NCBI GenBank assembly: GCA_016187325.1
Contig: JACPJY010000379.1
Span: 1-5,212 of the forward strand
DNA length: 5,212 nt
Direction of reading: 5' to 3'
Source of the DNA: Rhodospirillales bacterium
GTDB taxonomy: Bacteria > Pseudomonadota > Alphaproteobacteria > Rhodospirillales > Casp-alpha2
The notes below the pieces were generated by a model. The model searched no databases. It was not told where the DNA came from and saw nothing but the letters and a program-made list of their open reading frames with translations. A program made the translations under genes and the position numbers. Positions 1-5,212 of this stretch are shown piece after piece (position 1 is the stretch's first letter; every line of letters begins with the position of its first letter).

Positions 1-608
1 AGAATCTTGCGCACGAAGATGAAGGCCGCCATATCGGGCCGGCCCCACGGCCCGTAGACGGTGAAGAACCGGAGCCCGGTGATCGGCATCCCGTAAACGT
101 GCGCGAAGGCGTGGCTGATCAACTCGCCCGCCCGTTTGGTGGCGACATAGAGCGACAGCGGCGTGTCCACCGAGTCGTTGACCGAGAACGGCAGTTTCGT
201 GTTGCCGCCGTAGACGGAGCTCGAGGACGCGAACACGAAATGGTCGAGCCGTTCGAGCTCTCGGCACGCCTCCAGTAGCACCAGCTGGCCCTCGACGTTG
301 GCGCGGGTGTAGGCGAACGGGTCGATCAGCGAGTATCGCACCCCCGCCTGCGCCGCCAAGTGCACGACGCGGGTGATGTCCGGGTGGCGGCCGATCACCG
401 CGGTCACCGCGTCACGGTCGGCGATGTCGAGGCGATGGAAAGTGAACCGCCCATGCTCGGCGAGGCGCTTCAGGCGCGCTTCCTTCAGCGACGAGTCGTA
501 GTAGGCGTTGACGTTGTCGACGCCGACGACCGTCTCGCCCGCCGCGAGCAGCGCCAGCGAAGCGTGAAAGCCGATGAATCCGGCGGCGCCGGTAACCAGA
601 ACCGTCAT
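1..608 (-). CDS. UDP-glucuronate 4-epimerase family protein (extended SDR), N-terminal part, runs off left edge
   Basis: Partial gene: 202 codons from ATG at 608 down to position 3, with no stop. The protein opens directly with the Rossmann motif GAAGFIG (residues 7-13). Asp31 at the end of the second strand (VGVDN) fits NAD binding to the adenosine ribose. HLAAQAGVRYS (83-93), SSSSVYG (128-134) and the catalytic pair Tyr154-x3-Lys158 (YVATK) mark an extended short-chain dehydrogenase. RFFTVYGPWGRPDM (180-193) is the signature I associate with UDP-glucuronate 4-epimerases (LspL/Cap1J type), which interconvert UDP-glucuronate and UDP-galacturonate through a 4-keto intermediate in the cytoplasm for LPS or capsule. 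Family members are about 330-340 residues, so roughly 130 residues of substrate domain are missing. The start is well placed because the fold begins at residue 2; only a weak GGAA lies 9 bases upstream. It is divergent from the oxidoreductase gene. A related UDP-glucose 4-epimerase or dTDP-glucose dehydratase is less likely. Family confidence is high, exact substrate moderate. Confidence 0.9.
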   Translation of the reverse strand, partial: MTVLVTGAAGFIGFHASLALLAAGETVVGVDNVNAYYDSSLKEARLKRLAEHGRFTFHRLDIADRDAVTAVIGRHPDITRVVHLAAQAGVRYSLIDPFAYTRANVEGQLVLLEACRELERLDHFVFASSSSVYGGNTKLPFSVNDSVDTPLSLYVATKRAGELISHAFAHVYGMPITGLRFFTVYGPWGRPDMAAFIFVRKI

Positions 609-703
609 GGGGGTATTTTCCGGGACTCCGTTTCGCCGTTTCCGTATACCCGCTCGCGAGTGAAAAATCACCTGATTGTGCAAACGCCGGGGGCGAAAGC
701 TTG

Positions 704-879
704 TTCCCGGCATATCCCTTCGCGCGCAATCTTTCGGCCCGGCGCGGGCCGCAAGCAACCGATCCTTTCGTCGGGCCGCGCCGCGGCCGCGGGCGATTGT
801 AAGCGGCGGGGTCACGTATTAGGTTTGCATCAGGTCGGAGCCGACGACACGACCGCCGTGCCGGGAAACATGCCGGGAA
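704..879. repeat. Three copies of the word RTGCCGGGAA, one inverted and two in tandem
   Basis: The word ATGCCGGGAA occurs on the minus strand at 713-704 and on the plus strand at 870-879. GTGCCGGGAA occurs at 858-867 on the plus strand. The two plus-strand copies start 12 bases apart, about one helical turn, and the inverted copy lies near the epimerase side. Each copy is followed by CA within zero to one extra base (AACA, AAACA, AAGCA). I did not notice the full word elsewhere in the window. A bound regulator is possible but is inference only; the last copy also supplies the ribosome binding site of the oxidoreductase gene. Confidence 0.4.
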
Positions 880-880
880 G
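875..880 (+). promoter_or_regulatory. Probable ribosome binding site of the oxidoreductase gene
   Basis: The purine run GGGAAG ends 5 bases before the ATG at 886. It is a weak match to the consensus but is the only purine-rich tract at a workable distance. It supports ATG 886, because the in-frame stop TAG at 820-822 leaves no ATG, GTG or TTG in that frame before 886. Confidence 0.5.
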
Positions 881-885
881 CACCG

Positions 886-3800
886 ATGCCGCTCGACGCC
901 GTCACGCTCGACGACAAATATGTTCTTGATTCGGGCCGGGTGTTTCTGACCGGCACCCAGACTCTGGTGCGGCTGGCCTTGATCCAGCGCCGGCGCGACC
1001 GGGCGGCGGGCCTCGACACCGCCGGCTACGTCACCGGCTATCGCGGCTCGCCCTTGGGCGCCATCGACCACCAGTTCGGGTACGCCCGGCGCTTCCTCGC
1101 CGAGCACCACGTCAAATTCCACCCGGCCGTCAACGAGGACTTGGCGGCGACGGCGCTGTGGGGCAGCCAGCAGGTGGGCCTATTCGAGGGGGCGCGTTAC
1201 GACGGCGTGTTCGGCATGTGGTACGGCAAGGGGCCCGGCGTCGACCGCACCGGCGACGTGTTCCGCCACGCCAATCTCGCCGGCACGTCGCCCAAGGGCG
1301 GCGTGCTGGTGCTGGCCGGCGACGACCCGGCGTGCAAGTCCTCCACCGTGCCGAGCCAGAGCGAGCACGCGCTGATGGACGCCATGATCCCGGTGTTGAA
1401 CCCGGCCAACGTCCAGGACCTGCTCGACTTCGGCCTCATGGGCTGGGCGATGTCGCGCTATTCCGGCTGCTGGGTCGGCATGAAGTGCATCACCGATAAC
1501 GTCGAATCGTCGGCGTCGGTGGCGGTCGATCCCGGCCGGGTGCAAATCCGCCTGCCTGACGACTTCGAGATGCCGAAGGGTGGGCTGCACATCCGTTGGC
1601 CGGACCCGCCGCTGGAGCAGGAACACCGCCTGCAACGCCACAAGATCTTCGCCGCCCTCGCCTTCGCCCGCGCCAACGGCCTCGACCGCATCGTCATCGA
1701 CGCGCCTGAGCCACGCCTCGGCATCGTCGCCACCGGCAAGACCTACCTGGACGTGGTGCAGGCCCTCGACGACCTCGGTATCGGCAAGGACGAGGCGGGC
1801 GCGCTGGGGCTGCGTTTAATGAAGGTGGCGATGCCGTGGCCGCTGGAACCGCGAGCGCTGACCCGCTTCGCCGACGGGATCGAGGAAATCCTGGTGATCG
1901 AGGAAAAACGCCCGGTGATGGAAGGCCAGATCAAGGAGCAGCTCTACAACGGCCCGGCCGACCAGCGCCCGCGGGTAGTCGGCAAGACCGACGAGCAGGG
2001 CGCCGCCGTGCTGCCGTCGGCCGGCGAACTGACGCCGGCGCGCATCGCCCGCGTCGTCGCCCGGCGCATCGCCCGGCTGCCGATGGCGGCGCCGCTCAAG
2101 GCCCGCATCGGGGAGCGGCTGAAGTTCCTCGACGACAAGGAGCGCGCGCTCGACGCCTCGCCGGTCGCCATCGAGCGCATCCCCTACTTCTGCTCCGGCT
2201 GCCCGCACAACATCTCGACCAAGGTGCCGGAAGGCTCGCGCGCCGTCGCCGGCATCGGCTGCCACTACATGGCGATCTGGATGGACCGCTCGACCGCCAC
2301 CTTCACCCACATGGGCGGCGAAGGCGCCAACTGGATCGGCCAGGCGCCGTTCACCGATACCAAGCACGTGTTCGTCAACATCGGCGACGGCACCTATTTC
2401 CATTCCGGGATTCTCGCCATCCGCGCCGCCGTCGCCGCTGGCGTCAACATCACCTACAAAATCCTCTACAACGACGCGGTGGCGATGACCGGCGGCCAGC
2501 CGATGGACGGACCGCTCGACGTGCCGATGATCACCCGCCAGGTGCACGCCGAGGGCGTGGAGCGCGTCGCCGTCGTCTCCGACGAGCCTGACAAGTACCC
2601 GACCGGCGCCGACTTCGCGCCCGACGTCACCATCCACCACCGCGACGACCTCGATGCCGTGCAGCGGGATCTCAGGCAATGGCAGGGCGTCTCCGTGCTG
2701 GTATACGATCAGACCTGCGCCGCCGAGAAGCGCCGCCGCCGCAAGCGCGGCCGCTACCCCGATCCGGCGGCGCGGCCGTTCATCAACGCCGCCGTCTGCG
2801 AAGGCTGCGGCGACTGCGGCGAGGTCTCCAACTGTGTCGCCATCCAGCCGCTGGAGACCGAGCTCGGGCGCAAGCGCGCCATCGACCAGTCGGCGTGCAA
2901 CAAGGACTTCTCGTGCCTGAAGGGGTTTTGTCCGTCGTTCGTCACCGTCTACGGCGCCGAGCCGCGCAAGCCCGAGGGCATCGGCGCCGTGCCGTTCCCG
3001 GCGCTCACCGAGCCGCGGCCGGCGGGCGCGAAGGAGCCCTACGGCATCGTCGTCACCGGCATCGGCGGCACCGGCGTCGTCACCATCGGCGCCGTGCTGG
3101 CGATGGCGGCGCATTTGGAAGGCAAGGGCGTCTCGGTGCTCGACGTGGCCGGGCTGGCGCAGAAGAACGGCGCCGTGTTCTCGCACATCCGCATCGCCGA
3201 CGATCCGGACACGCTGCACGCCGTCCGCATCGCCACCGGCGGCGCACGTCTCCTGATCGGCTGCGACATGGTGACGGCGGCCGGCGCCGAGACCCTGGGC
3301 AAGCTGCGCGCCGACCACACCCGCGCCGTCGTCAACGCCCATCGCACCATGACCGCCGACTTCACGCACCGGCCCGACCTCGCCTTCCCCGACGAAGGCT
3401 TGCGCTCCGCCTTGGTCGACGCCACCGGCGCCGGCACCGATTTCGTCGACGCCACTGGGCTGGCGTTGGCGCTATTGGGCGATTCCATCGCCGCCAACAT
3501 GTTCATGGTCGGCTTCGCCTACCAGAAGGGCCTGCTGCCATTGACGGCCGAGGCAATCGAGCGCGCCTTCGAGCTCAACGGCGTCGCCGTCGAGTTCAAC
3601 AAGCAGGCGTTCCTGTGGGGCCGTCGCGCTGCCTTCGACCCCGGCGCCGTCGCCCGCGTCGCCCGCCCGGCGCCGGCCGAAGAGGCGCCGTCATTGGACG
3701 AGTTCGTCACCCGCCGTGTCGCCGACCTCACGGCCTATCAGAACGCCGCCTACGCCCGGCGCTACGCCGACCTGATCGAAAGGGTGCGCGCCGCCGAGGC

Positions 3801-4350
3801 GGCCAGGGCCAAGGGCATGACCGGCCTCGTGGACGCGGTCGCCCGGGCGTATTTCAAGCTCCTCGCCTACAAGGACGAGTACGAGGTGGCCAGGCTCTAC
3901 ACCGATGGCACCTTCGCCCGCGAGCTTGCCCTCCGGTTCCAGGGCAAGGCGCGGCTCGGCTTCCACCTGGCGCCGCCGCTGTTCGCCAAGCGCGATCCGG
4001 TGACCGGACATCTGAGGAAGCGCGAGTACGGCCCCTGGGTGATGAGCGCGTTCCGCGTCGTCGCGGCGCTGAAGGGCTTGCGCGGCACGCCCTTCGACGT
4101 TTTTGGTTACGCCGCCGAGCGCAAGATGGAACGGCAATTGATCGCCGCGTACGAGGCGGTGATGGCCGAAATCCTCGCCGGACTCAACCCCGACAACTAT
4201 GCGCTCGCCTGCGAGATCGCGGCGCTGCCGCTCTCCATCCGTGGCTTCGGCCACGTCAAGGAGCGCAATAGCGTCGCCGCCAAGGACTGCGAGGCCAAGT
4301 TGCTGGCGCGCTTCCGCGGCCCCGCCGTCGGCGCCGACGCCGCCGAGTAG
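886..4350 (+). CDS. Indolepyruvate ferredoxin oxidoreductase, fused single-chain (IorA-IorB type)
   Basis: Complete gene of 1154 residues, usual for the fused bacterial form. The family oxidatively decarboxylates indolepyruvate, and often phenylpyruvate types, to the aryl-acetyl-CoA, using thiamine diphosphate, CoA and ferredoxin; it is cytoplasmic. Order seen: an N-terminal pyrimidine-type domain with GYRGSPLG (51-58), Glu84 in VNEDLAATALWGSQQ, and WYGKGPGVDR (112-121); a pyrophosphate-type domain with CSGCPHN (436-442), Cys459 in GIGCH, and the metal/cofactor motif GDG (500-502) followed by YNDAVAMTGGQ (528-538); a cysteine-rich segment (Cys638, 641, 644, 650, then 671, 677, 682) likely to bind iron-sulfur; a gamma domain beginning TGIGGTG (724-730) with LDVAGLAQKNGAV (752-764); and a C-terminal region from about 936 to 1140, ending IRGFGHVKERN (1118-1128), that matches what I know as DUF6537. 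No signal peptide or membrane segment is evident. ATG 886 is the first start after the in-frame stop at 820. It stands alone: no ferredoxin, phenylacetate or transaminase gene is adjacent. Family assignment is very secure, physiological substrate less so. Confidence 0.95.
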   Translation: MPLDAVTLDDKYVLDSGRVFLTGTQTLVRLALIQRRRDRAAGLDTAGYVTGYRGSPLGAIDHQFGYARRFLAEHHVKFHPAVNEDLAATALWGSQQVGLFEGARYDGVFGMWYGKGPGVDRTGDVFRHANLAGTSPKGGVLVLAGDDPACKSSTVPSQSEHALMDAMIPVLNPANVQDLLDFGLMGWAMSRYSGCWVGMKCITDNVESSASVAVDPGRVQIRLPDDFEMPKGGLHIRWPDPPLEQEHRLQRHKIFAALAFARANGLDRIVIDAPEPRLGIVATGKTYLDVVQALDDLGIGKDEAGALGLRLMKVAMPWPLEPRALTRFADGIEEILVIEEKRPVMEGQIKEQLYNGPADQRPRVVGKTDEQGAAVLPSAGELTPARIARVVARRIARLPMAAPLKARIGERLKFLDDKERALDASPVAIERIPYFCSGCPHNISTKVPEGSRAVAGIGCHYMAIWMDRSTATFTHMGGEGANWIGQAPFTDTKHVFVNIGDGTYFHSGILAIRAAVAAGVNITYKILYNDAVAMTGGQPMDGPLDVPMITRQVHAEGVERVAVVSDEPDKYPTGADFAPDVTIHHRDDLDAVQRDLRQWQGVSVLVYDQTCAAEKRRRRKRGRYPDPAARPFINAAVCEGCGDCGEVSNCVAIQPLETELGRKRAIDQSACNKDFSCLKGFCPSFVTVYGAEPRKPEGIGAVPFPALTEPRPAGAKEPYGIVVTGIGGTGVVTIGAVLAMAAHLEGKGVSVLDVAGLAQKNGAVFSHIRIADDPDTLHAVRIATGGARLLIGCDMVTAAGAETLGKLRADHTRAVVNAHRTMTADFTHRPDLAFPDEGLRSALVDATGAGTDFVDATGLALALLGDSIAANMFMVGFAYQKGLLPLTAEAIERAFELNGVAVEFNKQAFLWGRRAAFDPGAVARVARPAPAEEAPSLDEFVTRRVADLTAYQNAAYARRYADLIERVRAAEAARAKGMTGLVDAVARAYFKLLAYKDEYEVARLYTDGTFARELALRFQGKARLGFHLAPPLFAKRDPVTGHLRKREYGPWVMSAFRVVAALKGLRGTPFDVFGYAAERKMERQLIAAYEAVMAEILAGLNPDNYALACEIAALPLSIRGFGHVKERNSVAAKDCEAKLLARFRGPAVGADAAE

Positions 4351-4374
4351 CGGCCCCGCCCCATTCCACGCCCC
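4351..4374. other. Convergent gap between oxidoreductase and pyruvate kinase stops
   Basis: Only 24 C-rich bases separate the two facing stop codons (TAG at 4348-4350, and TAA read on the minus strand at 4377-4375). There is no hairpin with a T-run in either direction. The nearest strong symmetry is the 14-base palindrome at 4326-4339, inside the 3' end of the oxidoreductase gene. Transcripts from the two sides probably overlap, or end by Rho or further downstream. Confidence 0.6.
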
Positions 4375-5212
4375 TTATTCCACCCAGGCGATGCGCAGGA
4401 TGTTGGTGGCACCGGGAGTGCCGAACGGCACGCCGGCGGTGATTACCAGCGGGTCGCCGGTGTCGGCGAACTCCTCGTGGCGGGCGACGCGGATCGCCTT
4501 CACCACCATGTCGCGGAAGGTCTGCAGGTCCTCGGTCAGCACCGAGTGTACGCCCCAGGCGAGCGCCAGTTTGCGCGCCGTGGCGGCGCGCGGCGTCAGG
4601 CCGAGCACCGGCACGTTCGGCCGCTCCCGCGCGCAGCGCAGAGTCGTCGAGCCGGTCGAGCTGAAGGTGACGATGGCCACCGCCGAGATCGTCTGCGCCA
4701 CTTGGCGGGCGGCCGCCGTGATGGCGTCCGGCGCCGTCGCCTCGGGGGCGTAGCGGTAGGCCTCCATCATCTTGCGGTAGTGCGGGTCTTTCTCCACCTG
4801 CTGGATGATGCGGCTCATCATGGTCACCGCCTCGACCGGGTATTTACCGACCGCCGATTCCGCCGACAGCATCACCGCGTCGGCGCTGTCGTAGATGGCG
4901 GTCGCCACGTCGGAGGCCTCGGCCCGCGTCGGGGTCGGAGAATTGACCATCGAGTCCAGCATCTGGGTGGCGACGATCACCGGCTTGCCGGCACGCCGGC
5001 AGGCGAAGATGATGCGCTTCTGCAGCGCCGGCACCTCCTCGGGCGGCACCTCGACGCCGAGGTCGCCGCGGGCGACCATCACCGAATCCGAGAGCGTGAC
5101 GATGTCGTCCAGGTGGTCCATGGCCGCCGGCTTCTCGAGCTTGGTCATGACGCCGGCGCGGCCGGCGATAATCTTGCGCGCCGTCGCGATGTCCTCCGGC
5201 CGCTGCACGAAG
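4375..5212 (-). CDS. pyk: Pyruvate kinase, C-terminal part, start beyond right edge
   Basis: Partial gene: 278 codons enter from the right edge and end at TAA (4377-4375). Pyruvate kinase transfers phosphate from phosphoenolpyruvate to ADP, giving pyruvate and ATP, in the cytoplasm. Numbering from the first visible codon, the fragment opens FVQRPED, the usual end of the strand after the lid domain. It then has the active-site strand MTKLEKP with Lys24 and Glu26 (phosphoryl-transfer lysine and metal ligand), ARGDLGVE (47-54) with metal ligand Asp50, and ATQMLDSM (81-88) with the conserved Thr82. PTPTRAEASDVATA and MLSAESAVGKYP follow. The C-terminal domain starts near residue 163 (AITAAARQVA); FSSTGSTTLRCARERP resembles the phosphate-binding loop of the allosteric site. 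The end, GVPFGTPGATNILRI, is typical. All visible catalytic residues are intact. About 200 N-terminal residues (TIM barrel start and B domain) are missing, given a family length near 475. A GTG at 5208 is an internal Val codon, not the start. No promoter or ribosome site is visible. It converges on the oxidoreductase gene with no operon partner here. Confidence 0.95.
   Translation of the reverse strand, partial: FVQRPEDIATARKIIAGRAGVMTKLEKPAAMDHLDDIVTLSDSVMVARGDLGVEVPPEEVPALQKRIIFACRRAGKPVIVATQMLDSMVNSPTPTRAEASDVATAIYDSADAVMLSAESAVGKYPVEAVTMMSRIIQQVEKDPHYRKMMEAYRYAPEATAPDAITAAARQVAQTISAVAIVTFSSTGSTTLRCARERPNVPVLGLTPRAATARKLALAWGVHSVLTEDLQTFRDMVVKAIRVARHEEFADTGDPLVITAGVPFGTPGATNILRIAWVE

Larger units (their letters stand above)
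609..885. other. Divergent intergenic region, probable promoter region for both flanking genes
   Basis: These 277 bases separate two divergent starts, so both promoters should lie here. I find no convincing sigma-70 pair. On the minus strand TATACG (648-643) could be a -10 box, but its -35 partner would be a poor TGATTT. On the plus strand TTGTAA (797-802) and TATTAG (817-822) are only 14 bases apart, too close. The region holds inverted repeats: GCCGGG/CCCGGC at 686-691 and 706-711, CGGCCC/GGGCCG at 735-740 and 746-751 with a 5-base loop, and the palindrome CCGCGGCCGCGG at 781-792. Positions 661-680 are locally AT-richer than the rest. Frames through it have no domain-like content, and I see no RNA gene. 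Confidence 0.6.

Noticed and set aside
686..711. GCCGGG/CCCGGC inverted repeat as an intrinsic terminator
   Set aside because: No gene ends next to it, the loop is 14 bases, and no T-run follows on either strand.
797..822. TTGTAA and TATTAG as a sigma-70 promoter for the oxidoreductase
   Set aside because: The spacer is only 14 bases and both boxes are imperfect, so I do not call a promoter.
360..929. A 189-codon plus-strand frame spanning the epimerase 5' half and the intergenic region
   Set aside because: It is antisense to the conserved NAD-binding domain of the epimerase and shows no family resemblance or ribosome site.
412..1122. A 236-codon minus-strand frame spanning the intergenic region
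   Set aside because: It overlaps the epimerase start and the oxidoreductase 5' end in the wrong frames; the two real proteins have clear N-terminal motifs and this frame has none.
1816..3369. A 517-codon open frame on the minus strand, antisense to the oxidoreductase gene
   Set aside because: Its product is a low-complexity mix rich in Gly, Ala, Arg, His, Asp and Val with no recognisable motif. It is a mirror of codon bias in a high-GC gene whose plus-strand frame is a clear, full-length enzyme.
2679..4271. A 530-codon open frame on the plus strand in another frame of the oxidoreductase gene
   Set aside because: It is extremely arginine-rich, lacks domains, and lies wholly within the real gene, so it is a frame shadow of GC-rich coding sequence.
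4199..4753. A 184-codon plus-strand frame over the oxidoreductase 3' end and antisense to pyruvate kinase
   Set aside because: It is Ser/Arg/Ala-rich without motifs, and both overlapped genes are unmistakable in their own frames.

Overview
This 5.2 kb window comes from a high-GC bacterial chromosome, most likely an alphaproteobacterium. That placement is my inference from the strong G/C third-position bias and from protein motifs that resemble alphaproteobacterial homologues; there is no rRNA or other phylogenetic marker here. Almost all of the window is three metabolic genes. I see no tRNA, rRNA, insertion sequence, CRISPR array or phage gene.

Layout: (1) Positions 1-608 on the minus strand hold the first 202 codons of an NAD-dependent sugar-nucleotide epimerase closest to UDP-glucuronate 4-epimerase; the gene runs off the left edge. 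(2) Positions 609-885 are a divergent intergenic region. It contains GC-rich inverted repeats and three copies of a 10-base word, RTGCCGGGAA. (3) Positions 886-4350 on the plus strand hold one complete large gene, a fused single-chain indolepyruvate ferredoxin oxidoreductase of 1154 residues. It carries two thiamine-diphosphate domains, cysteine clusters, a gamma domain and a C-terminal DUF6537-like domain. (4) After a 24-base gap, positions 4375-5212 on the minus strand hold the C-terminal 278 codons of pyruvate kinase, convergent with the oxidoreductase; its start lies beyond the right edge.

The three genes do not form an operon: each neighbouring pair is divergent or convergent. They share no pathway that I can see. 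The epimerase supplies UDP-galacturonate-type sugars for surface polysaccharide. The oxidoreductase decarboxylates aryl-pyruvates, products of aromatic amino acid transamination, to aryl-acetyl-CoA with reduction of ferredoxin. Pyruvate kinase is the last step of glycolysis. I found no convincing undescribed system. The points most worth checking are the repeated word in the intergenic region, the unusual spacing of the oxidoreductase cysteines, and its poorly characterised C-terminal domain.
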